A DNA stretch of 64,000 bases from Plecoglossus altivelis (lineage: Eukaryota; Chordata; Actinopteri; Osmeriformes; Plecoglossidae). A program made the position numbers and the translations under genes. The stretch is taken from the NCBI GenBank assembly GCA_036571765.1, contig BROE01000013.1, forward strand, positions 18,284,267-18,348,266, read 5' to 3'. Shown piece by piece: positions 1 through 10,435 of the stretch. The notes under the pieces are model-generated. The model made no database searches. It saw only the letters and a list, made by a program, of their open reading frames with translations, and had not been told where the DNA came from. The first letter of the stretch is position 1. The number at the start of each line of letters is the position of its first letter.

Positions 1-249
1 AGAATAAGTTCTTAAGACTTCTGTCACCTGCCTTAAGACAAAAAAAACTAGGCGGTGTAGTTGGCTCTGCACTACACCCTGGTCACATATACACAGCATC
101 GTCTCTCATTTTGTCTGGATGATGTATAGTAACTTCCTTTATTTACTTAACCTCAGCTAAGCAGCAAGTATAAGGCCTGGGGACATAGAGCTGACATTTC
201 TCTTTCAAATATTTTTTCTGTGCTGACCTAGATGGCTGTGTCTAGCTAA

Positions 250-816
250 TCATGTGTCTTTGCAACCTGTATTGAAGTTACAGCTGGAACATAAGTTCTG
301 CCAGGCTGCATCTCTAGCCTCCAGCATCCAGTATTGAACATCACTGCACTTATGTTCATTTTCCATGTCCAAAACGGTAGCTGCTTTCTTCAGTGATGTT
401 TTACTCAGCAGAAGTGGAATGTCAGCCATGACAACTTCAGTTTTAATTTGGCATTTTGTCAGTCCTATTTTAGCTGGCAGTTTCAATTTTTGTGTGGAAT
501 ATAACAAATTCCCATGTCCAAATAAAAATGGTCTGCAACTAGGAGTTTCTGTTTGCATCACCTTGTTTACTTGATCTTGAAAAAGGTCATCAATATAGCT
601 CTTTAGCCATTTCTCCCCACACACAGTACGAGTACAAGCAGTGTCAATAATTGCTGATCCCAATGATTCAGTCATAAATATCTCTGCATCTGTGATGGCA
701 GCCTTTGTATACAAGGTGATGTTACATTCCTCTACCTCTGCAGTTAATCTTACTTGTTCAGTTTTCTTGAGGGGACAGTCATTAGCCCAATGAAATGCAC
801 ACTGGCAAATGGCACA
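250..816 (-). pseudogene. Zinc knuckle and retropepsin-like region
   Basis: The frame opens with a CCHC zinc knuckle (CAICQCAFHWANDC, 775-816). It runs on without a stop into AIIDTACTRTVCG, which resembles the catalytic D-T/S-G/A loop of an aspartic protease, and then VVMADIPLLLSKTSL. It ends at a stop near 250, earlier than expected for a polyprotein. The protease would process Gag-Pol. The DTA triplet instead of DSG/DTG may be natural or a substitution. Confidence 0.7.
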
Positions 817-819
817 TTT

Positions 820-1497
820 GGATCACTTACCGAACTTATCTAGTGATTAGTTCTACTAATGGATGCTTTAATTGTCCACTTAGGAAAGTTGTGATCCGTT
901 TTACTCTGCCTTGTGATCTTTGGTCTGTGAAAAACGCCACGTCCTGGTTCACCTGTATTCCGTTTGACGAGCATGTCGCTTTCCCTCCGAAAATTCTTTT
1001 TAGAGCCGATTTCATGGAGGACAACGTCAGCTCGGTGCTAGCCATCAGTGCCAGCTGTCTACTTCTAGCATCGAGACAGGCCGTACCCAAGAGCTTAAAG
1101 GCCAGTACACCGCCAGGAAGCGTCATATTATACCTTTTCATCCGGTTGTATCGCTGATCAAAGTCAATTATGTAGTCCTCCACGGAAACGGAATTATTCT
1201 TCGTTATGCCATCAAAGTATGAATATGCTTCATACGCCCGATCTTTTTCCTCTTTAAGGAACACGCCGTCCAGCTTTGCAATCAACGTTGCCATGCCGTT
1301 ATCGCAGTCCAAATCTTCCGCAGGTATTTCCATTGCCGTCTCACGTGCTCTCCCTTCAAGCCCCAAAGTGACAGCAAGGGCTTGGGTTTCTTTTTATCCG
1401 GATCGGTAACCCGCATCCATATGTTAAATTCATTTTTCCAACACTCTTGTGGCCTGGCTTCATCAAACTTCGGTGGAACTTTATAACTCGCTGCCAT
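820..1497 (-). pseudogene. Gag-like protein of the copia-like element, frameshifted
   Basis: The start codon at 1497 lies 7 bases downstream of the primer site. The first frame gives an N-terminus with PPKFDEARPQ and then WKNEFNIWMRV. Around 1370 the homologous frame shifts and continues to about 836 with EGRARETAME, DYIIDFDQRYNRM and SMKSALKRIFGG, typical of a copia/UBN2-style gag. A second shift between 836 and 816 separates it from the zinc knuckle. The two frameshifts make this a pseudogene. I recognise the family as a common fish gag but give no gene name. Confidence 0.75.
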
Positions 1498-1504
1498 CCT
1501 TCAA

Positions 1505-1520
1505 CAATCCTCTGCTACCA
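1505..1520 (-). other. Primer binding site, initiator tRNA-Met
   Basis: On the minus strand TGGTAGCAGAGGATTG abuts the LTR end. It matches the complement of the 3' end of vertebrate initiator tRNA-Met at 15 of 16 positions (my recollection of the tRNA). It fixes the LTR boundary and the element's orientation. Confidence 0.75.
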
Positions 1521-1703
1521 TGTTACTTCAGATAAAAAAAACGACGTTTATTGTCACTCTCTTGCTCTATTCAGCCAACGGCGTTATACACACACCAAAC
1601 AACCCGCACTGCACATGCGCAGAAACAACCCATAGCACACCGTACCGTAGTTAACATAATAGAAACACCTTATGCTGTAATGAACAGAACAGGGGAAATA
1701 ACA
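1521..1703 (-). repeat. 5' LTR of the copia-like element
   Basis: On the plus strand the block starts TGTTAC at 1521 and ends AATAACA near 1703, giving the TG...CA ends of an LTR. In the element's orientation it holds a polyadenylation-like AATAAA close to its 3' end, just before the primer site. The distal boundary could instead be at 1711 (GTTAACA). No second LTR is in the window, so the length is not confirmed. Confidence 0.65.
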
Positions 1704-2009
1704 TGTTAACACTGACCTGCTACCAAAAAAGTATTGTCATGCTAAAGCAGCTCTTATTTATAATATGATGATAATAGTGAAGATGCTTTGATAAAGTATG
1801 CCAGTAGCTGTGATTGGAGAGTGGGCAGGGGCTGGGATTGTAGGGGCCAAATCAGTGGCTATCACAAGCATCACCACTTTTCTGGATCCTCAAATATCAC
1901 ATAGCAGTTCCATCTAACAAACAGTGACTTTGCTGACTTGAATTTTAAAAAGTAGCATTTAAAATAGGTGATTTTACAAAATAGTTTGATAATGAAATCC
2001 TTTGAAAAC
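1704..2009. other. Intronic sequence, nothing recognised
   Basis: AT-rich DNA between the LTR end and a LINE fragment. I see no reading frame, repeat structure or RNA gene that I can support. Confidence 0.5.
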
Positions 2010-2320
2010 AGAAACAAATTAAAGAAACTTGAGAAACTAGAAAAATCCCATGGCCTCAAAGAACTTTAGAAGGCCTGAAAAGTAAAGGCAAAAGCGGTCC
2101 CGTGGTCATCAAAGCACTCACGGCAGTAACCCCCAAACTGGAGGAGAGGCTACAGGAGATCCCAGGAAATATACCAGACATCTCAGTCCAGAAGAGCGCA
2201 GTCCTACGAACAGCCAATATACTGCACAGAACCCTCAAGCTCCCATGCCTCTGGTAGAGGACCCAAGCTTGGATGGAGGTGACCGCCTGCGGAGGGCGGG
2301 GTGAGAGGTTTTTTAATATG
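2010..2320 (+). mobile_element. C-terminal fragment of a fish R2-like/unassigned non-LTR retrotransposon
   Basis: The frame ending at the TAG at 2255-2257 reads PVVIKALTAVTPKLEE, ISVQKSAVLRTANIL and HRTLKLPCLW, which I recognise as the C-terminal tail of a widespread fish non-LTR ORF. Upstream (2010-2097) the homologous coding continues with shifts and stops. Another copy of what I take to be the same family lies at 6140-7440 on the opposite strand. Clade assignment (R2/R4-type) is from memory and uncertain. Confidence 0.65.
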
Positions 2321-4207
2321 AATTTGTATGTATATACTGTATGTGTTGATATTATAAATGTAGATTTCAATAAGGTAAAGAAGAGGGTTTTCAGGCATGA
2401 ACCTGCTACAGCTATTATTATGGAGATCAACATGGTGGTCTCCAAGGTGAAAGTAAAGATGGTTTGTATTTTTTTGGTTCGTCCCTCCCCAGCATGGACA
2501 TACCCGTGATGAGTTTCTAATTGAGCTGCAGGACGAAAATACAGAGATGACAGACTATCTCTGTTATGCATGTAAGGCATCATTTTAGATTATCACCACT
2601 CTGTAGCATGCAGTGAGATGCATTGCAAGTAAGGTAGGTGACAGATGGATGGTGAGAAGTATCTCCTTGAATCTAATGTAGAGAATATATTATGTATTAT
2701 GCACGTGTGGTAAACCCCTCATATTCTTATGGAGGATGGTCTACAAAACCTGGTATGCATGTACATGTATTTTATATGTCTTCTGGATGCCACGTTTCCA
2801 GTATCTGCCATGAAGTTTGAATGGCTATATCTTTCTCAGGGTCAATGCCTCTGTACTTTTGTCCAAGAGTGTATGTTTTTCTGCACTTTTCCCCATTTTA
2901 CAGCAGCTTTCCCTACCTCTTTCTGTCTTTCTCTTTTTGTCTGGCAGCTTTTTGCTGCTCTTAAAGGGATAATCGCTTTCCATCTCCTTTAGTTGACTGG
3001 GCTTCAGTCGAAAGCCCAAAGGGGGTGGGAGAGACTAAGCAACACTGAGAGATGGACACAGATGATTATTAAAGGGGTTATCAGTAGTAAACGTACACTG
3101 GACAGCTTTGCTCTTGTGACCAGTCAGTGCCCCACCTCACATAGGCAGGCTTTGATTACAGCTGGACAGTGGGCAGCTGGAGGATAAAATGAGAGGGAAG
3201 GAAAGAAAATGGGGATAGGGGAGGATAAAAGATGAGAGGAGACAAAGAAAGACAAGATATGGGCACAATGCATTTCAGGCCTGATGAGGTCATAACTGCA
3301 GCTGAACCACAAAATGTACCATAGTTCCAATGGCCACAGCAGAGCAACCCCTAGGGATAGACATCCAACAAAATAATAGCTATAAATAAGATATCACCTC
3401 ATCTTTTGAATATGTCTGCTACTGCCGTTCTACACAAGTTCTTGATTTACTAATCTTCCTAAGATGTGAAACAAACCACAAAACCCAAATAATTCCTTGT
3501 TTGTGTGAACTTCTTGATTCTTCTCTTCTGTAAAAAAGGTTCTGGGGCAATGGGACACCTTAAGAAGGAATTTATTTTCCTTATGTTCAGCTAAATGTTT
3601 GGCAGGGTGGGAGTTTACTGAGGAAAAACATTAATTTGCAAGTGACATCAGACTCGCTGGTATAATCAGAATGTATATGCAAGTCTTCATAACACATACA
3701 TAACAAGCATGATAAAAAAGCAAAGCTGGAAAAGAAAGGCAAATTAAACAGTTGACACAAGTTACAGTTACACAAGTCAACACCAGAACATGAGGTGAAC
3801 CAGAGCCAGGTGAATTCAACCAAGATACCCAGAAAAAAGAGCACAATGCTTTGCATGATAGGACATACGGTATATGACCTTCAACAATATATTTTTTTAC
3901 TGACTAAACATCCGAGAATGGCACTGCACTATCCAAACTCATCATGGCTTGCTAATGAGTGTCACAGTGACACACAAGGCATCCAGTTAGAAGCCTCTGT
4001 CAAATGCCCAGACTTTACAGGATTAATAACAACTGCGTAGTGCATGCCTCTTCAGATACTTACTTAGAAATCAAATTCCTCATTGGTATATTTAGCACTT
4101 AAATGATTTAATCCTCATTCTGATACACAGACAGTTTGCCACAGACAGACAGAAAGACAGACATATTATTAATTAATTGATTGATTTGTGCATGTTAATG
4201 TGTTCAC
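2321..4207. other. syt7 intron, downstream of exon 4208-4330; nothing recognised
   Basis: Unique-looking AT-rich intronic DNA with purine-rich (3185-3250) and pyrimidine-rich patches. I searched for the next syt7 exon (end of the linker and first C2 domain) and did not find it, so it should lie beyond position 1. No transposon ends were recognised. Confidence 0.5.
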
Positions 4208-4330
4208 CTCTTGTCTGTGGGTGTCTGGCTCTCCTGAGATGCTGGAGCTTCCTGAAGGTCTGGGAGGCTTGCAAAGTCATCCTGCTCTGCCAGGCCTATG
4301 GCTAGAGACAGAACCACCATCTTCCCCTCA
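4208..4330 (-). CDS. syt7: Synaptotagmin-7, linker exon with EGKMVVLSL motif
   Basis: This 123-bp exon encodes 41 codons' worth of cytosolic linker: EGKMVVLSLAIGLAEQDDF, then PDLQE, ending TPTDK plus the start of an Arg codon. The acceptor (minus strand) is TATGCCAG/TGAGGGG and the donor GACAAGAG/GTGAAC. It starts and ends in phase 2 and joins exactly to the exon at 13417-13761 (CT + T = Leu). The sequence matches my memory of the Syt7 long-isoform linker just before the LPAGG segment. Syt7 is a high-affinity calcium sensor of synaptic vesicles and lysosomes, and this linker between the membrane anchor and C2A is alternatively spliced. Which fish paralogue (a or b) cannot be told. An in-frame TGA follows 4208 if the donor is not used. 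Confidence 0.92.
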
Positions 4331-4333
4331 CTG

Positions 4334-4380
4334 GCATACACACACACACACGCACACAAACAACCACACACACGGCCATG
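4334..4380. repeat. (CA)n microsatellite at the exon's 3' splice site
   Basis: On the plus strand an imperfect CA/CACACG run starts 4 bases from the exon edge. In the syt7 transcript it reads as a (UG)n tract directly upstream of the acceptor AG, where a polypyrimidine tract is normally found. Confidence 0.9.
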
Positions 4381-6139
4381 CAGACAGGCACATGCATACA
4401 TATACACTCAAGCAGCAGGGGAAAAGAATAAAGTGAAGAACAGAAGAAAATATTTGAGCAAAACAGGTGATAAATAAGTGAAGAATTTAGAAGGTAGCAG
4501 TCAGAATAGCGGAGACACCAGCAGTTAGGTTAGGGTTAGGCCTGGAGTCACTTATCAAAGTGTGCTGCAGCATGAAGGCTAGAGGCCATGGAAATTGTAA
4601 CCTTAACAGAACATACTAATGCCAATGCTCTTTTGTAAGTAGCTGAAATCACCCATGTCACCCCCACAGTTTCATATCTATGAACGCTGACACAAGAATA
4701 CAAATAATGAGAAATGGCAGAAAAATGCAGTTACACCCCGTCACTCCTCACATAACCATAAATAGCCGGTGGTGAATTGAGGTGAATCACTCTATCCTAA
4801 GACGCTGTCCTGTCAAACTACCCCCCCAAAAACCTTAGCCTGCTCAATATGCCCTTAGAAAATACACCCAAACAAACCACTGACTATTATGCACCATATG
4901 TAGTCTTTGTCCTGTCCATATGTCTTTCAACTGTCTGTCCTACTGTTTAACTTGTCCTCAGCCGCTGTTCTCTTTCCTAGAGACAACCTTCAACACAGTA
5001 ATACAATCCGCTAGTATATTTCAGCCTGGAATACACGCCAGACATAGAGTATCTGAATGTAAGTCCTCAGTTATTTCTCTCTTCCCCTCTTTTACCCAAA
5101 TGCTCCTTTATCTCTATAATTGTCTCTCCATCTTCAGTATACCTATTTTTTGCACCCCCTTAACTCACTCACTTACCTCTCCCCTACTTCTCTGTCTCGC
5201 ACTCTTTTGTCTGCCTTTCTTACATCTGTCTCCCCCACTCTCAGTGAACCAAACACCAAACCCCATTTCTCTCTCTTATTCTCCCTTCCCCCCTGCCTTT
5301 AGTTTTGAGCATTTTCTTGAGACTAAGGGCTATTACAATTATCATTTTCTTTGAGGGGTAGCTAAGGGTGAGGGACAGATACACTTTTAAACCAAAAAGT
5401 TTCGCAAGCTTTCACAAACCAAAGAGTACCCTGAATACACCGCGAAACCAGAAACAAGCTCATCTAGACAGTCCCATAAATTTAAGCATATTCATCTTAA
5501 ATAATTTATTTTAAAATCATGACAGTATTGTTTTGTACTTTGCACAGTCCTGTCCATATATATTTGCAACCATATTCTTAATTGAAATGTAAAAAAAAAA
5601 TGGCTATGCTAAAGTTTCATTATTGAACAGTCACAGTAACCCTAACCCTAACTTCTCTGACTTACTTTGAATGCACTCTATGTACTGTATGTCCACAGTT
5701 TTAAGGGGGGGGGGTTCCATCAACCTAGATTAAGGAAAAGACAGGTTTATTTCGACAAGTCTTGCTAACTTTAGCGAGAGTTCCGTTCCATTAAGGTGGT
5801 TTATTCTAGTTCAAGCTCTGTAACCAAGGCAACATAGACTTCTAAACTTGACTGCTCTGTGTCAGGCTAAAAGTCGAGATAAACTAAGATGTGTTGCTAA
5901 TTATGTCAAACAGACGGAAACAGAATGTCAAAAGACAGTTCCGTTAAGTAGATTTCGTCCTGCAAAGCATTTTCTGTTCCGTCAATGTTAGAAATCATAA
6001 CTGCAGACTTTTTTCACACAATATGACTCATATGAATTAATTTACGGATTTTCTTAACCTCCAAAGAATGTATTAATTTAAATAAAAGAGTTAATAAATA
6101 ATGATAATAATGCCCTTCTGTGCTTTGCTCATGTACTGA
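4381..6139. other. syt7 intron, mostly unrecognised
   Basis: No coding or transposon signature. Short telomere-like runs occur (GGTTAGGGTTAGG near 4526; AACCCTAACCCTAAC near 5639), too short to mean much. A C/T-rich block covers about 5040-5310. A stretch at 5720-5990 repeats the word GTTCCGTT/CCGTTAAG in several places and may be a decayed repeat that I do not recognise. Confidence 0.45.
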
Positions 6140-7440
6140 TCCATGTGCACACTTATCTTAGCACTGGGTTATGCCTGACATGAGCTTCCATGTTGTAGAG
6201 AGACAGGGTATTGGCTGATAGTTGGATGGGACTGTACCCTTTGCAGGATCCTACAGAATCGGGATTGTACAACCTTTGGTAAGCCATTCAGGGTGCGTCT
6301 CAATCCTTTAGCTACTGGTTAATTTGTGCTGCTAGGCTTTTGTGGAGTGCAGTGGGCTTCTTTACCCATTAGATGTGGATCCTGTCAGGGCCCAGTACTC
6401 TCCAGTTTTTCATACCTGAGACTCTTTCTTGGATGTCTGCCGCTGTGATGGTGACTGAATCCTGTTCGGGGAGGTTGCTGTGATCCTCTATCAGAGCCAC
6501 CAGCCACTGTGCATTGCTGTTGTGTGATTACTCCCTCTCCCATATACTTGTCCAATGCTGTTCAGTTTACAGCCTTGGTGGGTCTGCTCTGCTGTTATTA
6601 CCCTGCCATTGAGCATACACTTTTGCAACCTGAGTTGCCGGTTTATTCTTCTGGCTTTCTTATCTCTCATATACCTCTTTAGGCGGCTGGCCAAGGCTTG
6701 GAGCCTTTGTTTGGCAGTTTCGAGTGCTTCAGGTATGGGTATCTGGTTGTACTTCCTGGGTACTTGCTTTCTCATTGCACCTCTCTCAGCCTCTTTCAGT
6801 TGTCTCACTTCGCTTCCATGCTGGATACTGTTTCTCATGGCTCCCAGGGTTGCTCTTATAGCCAAGCATCTTGAGTATCACTGCTGCTGAAGTGTGTATC
6901 AGCTCATTGGTTTTGGTGATGGTTGGAGTAGTCATCGCACTTAATGCTGTATTCAGTCGCTGCCTCAGGTCAGTCGCTGCCTCGTTCAGCGGGATTGCGC
7001 TTGCTGGGACTACGTACCCAATCTCCAGTTGGAGAGCCGCTGTTGGCTCCCCTCTGACCAGTTGTCCTGGCTCCCCCTTGCCGTACCATTTGTGTTGTAT
7101 CTCTTTAATCTCACGTTGTAATAGCAGTTGCCACTTGTGGATGTCGGAACACTGGACTACTGGTTGCTTCGCAGTACGCCTTGATTATGGGTTTCGAAGT
7201 AACCATAACTGGACCCATCATCCAGTGTGGGTCCTTAGGCAAGAGGCTTCATGCTACTGCCTACCTCATGATGATGAGTGACAATGAAATACATGAGATG
7301 CCGGCTCAGACGTTGCCCGGCCAAACAAGGTCTGAATCAGGTGTTGGGGAACCAGAGCTCCAAGACGAAAAATGGGCTACTGGGACAAGACGGAGATGGG
7401 CGAAATGTGATATATACAAACAAATAAAAGCACAACCTAC
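6140..7440 (-). mobile_element. Fish non-LTR retrotransposon (same family as 2010-2320), 5' end inverted
   Basis: From about 7140 down to 6150 the minus strand encodes the linker and early RT region: WQLLLQREIKEIQHKWYGKG, GEPTAALQLEIGYVV, then IPEALETAKQRLQALASRL and DKKARRINRQL, then DHSNLPEQDSVTITAADIQE and a SNYRPI-like end. Stops and frameshifts near 6800 and 6490 break it. Between about 7190 and 7440 the start of the same ORF appears on the plus strand (MPAQTLPGQTRSESGVGEPE), so the 5' end is inverted relative to the body. The RT core and 3' end are absent here. Confidence 0.65.
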
Positions 7441-8135
7441 TTAGTAGAAAGGAGAGTACACTTTAATAGTAGAATGGAGGGTAGTAGACTGCAGTCTATG
7501 TAAGAAAGCCTATGTATTCTGCTGGAATCACACATAAGGAAACAAACTCATTGTAGACAAGTCTTGACCTCTGTTCAAACTGCCTGTATTTCTATATGTC
7601 TTTTGCACGTGAGACGCTCTTGAAAAGGGTTGGTGAAGGTTTAGCAAGGGCAACTCTAGGAACTTTTTATTACATTTTATGAAGTAGTTTTATTGTTTAA
7701 AGTAGCCTATAAGTTGACAGGCTTCTGTATTACTTCATCCTCTCCTTCTGGGTTCCCCAATGTTATAGGTATACCTTCCCCATGGGTGTATCCAAGCCCA
7801 CTGGAAGACTCATGGGCTGATTGCCAGGTGCCCCAGTGTTGAAAAAGCATGTCTAAAGTGCCCTGTATATGGCAAAATTTAGACAATGTGCCCAACTGTT
7901 TGTCATCCACATTGGGATGTATGCTAGAGTGCTCAGGATGCCCCTCAATGCAATAAATGATAGTGTGCTCTCTATAATTGAATAAAAATAATTCTTAATG
8001 AATGCATTGATAGTAGGAAAAACGTGAAGCAGTAACCTATCAGGTACCCTTACAATGGTCTAAACTTGACTGTTTCTATGGCCTTATTTTCAATTTACCC
8101 TACAACATGCCAACTGTAACAACACTTGGAGTGTT
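7441..8135. other. syt7 intron, nothing recognised
   Basis: AT-rich DNA between two LINE insertions. No supported feature. Confidence 0.45.
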
Positions 8136-10435
8136 GTCCCATTCAAGTTCAAGTTCAAGTTGTGCTTTGTCATTCCGCTACATGCAGGGGCATACAGTGG
8201 AACGAAATATCGGACCTCACAGAGCCACGGTGCTACAGAAGTACAGATATACAACAGTACAGGCAAACAACAATCAATATAAAATAAATATAACAATTTT
8301 CCTATACATAAACTAAACAAGATACAAACTATACAAACTGTACAAATACTTACCGATGTGCATGTGCAAAGAGTATTGTACATGTGCAAGAAATATGAGC
8401 GATAAAAATACATATATTACAGAGTCTTTAGTGCAGTTTGTGTACACACAGCAGTGTGTATGAAAAGTGAATAGTGCAGTGGGTGAGTGACTAGTGCAAG
8501 TTTTCCGATAGTCTTAGTTTTTGTGTGGGGAGTCAGAGAGACCCGGGAGAGTTCAGGGCTCTCACAGCCTGGGGAAAGAAGCTGTTGATCAGTCTGGCAG
8601 AGCGGGCTCTGATGCTCCGGAACCGTCTACCTGATGGTAGGAGCTGGAAGAGGCTGTGGGAGGGGTGAGTGGAGTCCTTAACGATACTATTGGCTTTGCT
8701 GGAGCATCGTGTGTGGAAAATGTCTTGGATGGAGGAGAGAGGGGCACCGATGATCCTCGCAGCTGTGTTCACTGTCCGCTGGATGGTCTTGCAGTCTGCT
8801 GCAGTGCAGTTCCCGTACCAGACAGTGATGTAGCTGGTCAGCACACTCTCATTGGTGCCCCTGTAGAATGTGTTGAGGATGGGTGGAGGGAGATTTGCTC
8901 TCTTCAGCCGGCGGAGGAATTGTAGGCGCTGATGTGCCTTCTTTGAGAGTGACTTGGTGTTGTTGGTCCAGGTGAGGTTCTCTGTGATGTGCACCCCCAA
9001 GAATTTGGTGCTGTTGACTCTCTTGACAGGCGAGCTGTCGATGGTCAGTGGGGGGTGATCCGCGGAGTTCCTCCTGAAGTCCATCATAACCTCCTTTGTC
9101 TTGCTCAAGTTGAGGGACAGGTTGTTTGCCCCACACCATTTCACCAGCTGTGCCACTTCCTCTCTATAGTGCGTTTCATCGTTGTTGCTGATGAGACCTA
9201 CCACTGTTGTGTCATCAGCAAACTTGATAATGTGGTTGGAGCTCAACTTGGCAGTGCATTTTTGGGTCAGCAGCGTGAAGAGTAGCGGGCTGAGCACACA
9301 GCCTTGTGAGGCACCTGTGCTCAGTGTGGAAGTGCTCGAGGTGTTATGGGCGACACGGACTGACTTTCGGTTAGAAAGTTCAGAATCCAATTGCAGAGGG
9401 AATTTTTCAGGCCCAGTACGTTTAATTTGTTAGTGAGCTGTTGTGGGATTAATGTGTTGAATGCTGAGCTGAAGTCAATGAACAGCATTCTTACATGAGA
9501 GTCTTTGTGCCAGATGTGGCAGATGGATGGTTGAGGAAATTGCATCGTCTGTGGAGCGGTTCGGACAGTATGCAAACTGGAACGGGTCAAGTGTGTCGGG
9601 GAGGCTGGTTCTTATGTTCTTCATGACTAACTCAAAGCACTTCATTATGATAGGGGTCAGTGCTATGGGGCGGTAATCATTCAGACAGGACACAGGTGAT
9701 TTCTTTGGTACAGGTATGATTGTTGTGGATTTGAGACATGTGGGGACAACTGCCTGGGCCAGCGAGGTGTTGAAGATGTCTGTTAGGACATCTGTCAGCT
9801 GTACAGCACAGTCTTTCAGTACACGGCCAGGTATATTGTCGGGGCCAGCAGCCTTGCGTGGGTTGATCCTAGATAGGGTCTTCCTTACATCAGCTGGAGA
9901 CAGACAGAGTGCCTGGTCGTTGGGGGAAGTGGGTAGTTTTTGTGCAGGTGTGACATTCTGCATGTCAACCTTGAATAAAAGTGGTCGAGTGTATCTGGGA
10001 GGGATATGTCATCATCACAGGCCTGTGGCAGGGGCTTGTGGTCTGTGATGGTCTGAATGGCTTGCCACAGACTTCGTGTGTCCCTGCTGTCTGCGAAGTG
10101 ATTGTTGATTTGTTGGGCATATCCGTTTAGCATTTTTGATGCCGTGGGACAGATTTGCTCTTGCTGTTTTGAGGGCTGCTTTATCTCCCGATCTGAAAGC
10201 TTCATCTCTGGTCTTTAGCAGTCCACGAACCTCTGCTGTCAACCATGGCTTCTGGTTGGCGCGTGTGGTGATGGTCTTTGTGACTGTCACATCATCTGTG
10301 CACTTTTTGATGTAAGCAGTCACAGTTTCAGTGTACTCCTGTAGATCAGTGTGGTTGTTGTAAGTAGCTGCCTCTTTGAACATTTTCCAGTCTGTGTCCT
10401 GGAAGCAGTCCTGCAGTGCAGAGGTAGCATTCCAT
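8136..10435 (-). mobile_element. Non-LTR retrotransposon, family A (Rex1/L2-like), 5'-truncated
   Basis: The minus-strand element runs from a truncation near 10435 to a 3' end made of TTGAAC hexamers (8139-8160). Its 3' UTR (8136-8520) contains the block that reads, on the plus strand, CATTCCGCTACATGCAGGGG. The same tail occurs at 42400-42838 and 54802-54975. The 3' short-repeat tail without poly(A) is usual for CR1/L2/Rex1-type LINEs; the exact clade is not settled. Confidence 0.85.
8533..10383 (-). pseudogene. Reverse transcriptase ORF of LINE family A, broken
   Basis: In order: a linker with TRANQKPWLTAEVRGLL (10.2 kb), INPRKAAGPDNIPGRVL (9.85 kb), STTIIPVPKK, DYRPIALTPIIMKCFE, RT motif A as MLFIDFSSAFNT (9.48 kb), motif B as SQGCVLSPLLF (Pro to Ser), motif C as KFADDTTVVGL (9.2 kb), then the C-terminal KKAHQRLQFLRRL and SGRRFRSIRARSARL ending near 8533. 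At least three frame changes (near 9963, 9500-9590 and 9390) break the frame. The endonuclease domain is missing through 5' truncation. It would have copied its own RNA at a nicked target; this copy is dead. Confidence 0.85.

Larger units (their letters stand above)
1..1703 (-). mobile_element. Copia-like LTR retrotransposon, 5' part, degraded
   Basis: Read on the minus strand, an LTR (1521-1703) is followed at once by an initiator-Met tRNA primer site, a gag-like reading frame from 1497, a CCHC zinc knuckle (775-816) and a retropepsin-like frame down to about 250. This order is that of an LTR retrotransposon. Integrase and reverse transcriptase are not visible and would lie beyond position 1 or be deleted. 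At least two frameshifts make it non-functional. The copia assignment rests on the gag style and the tRNA-Met primer and is an inference; gypsy-type cannot be excluded from this part alone. Confidence 0.75.

Noticed and set aside
4204..4436. Possible proteins on both strands around the CA repeat
   Set aside because: The minus-strand frame is real only from 4208 to 4330 (syt7 exon). The rest is translated microsatellite and intron.
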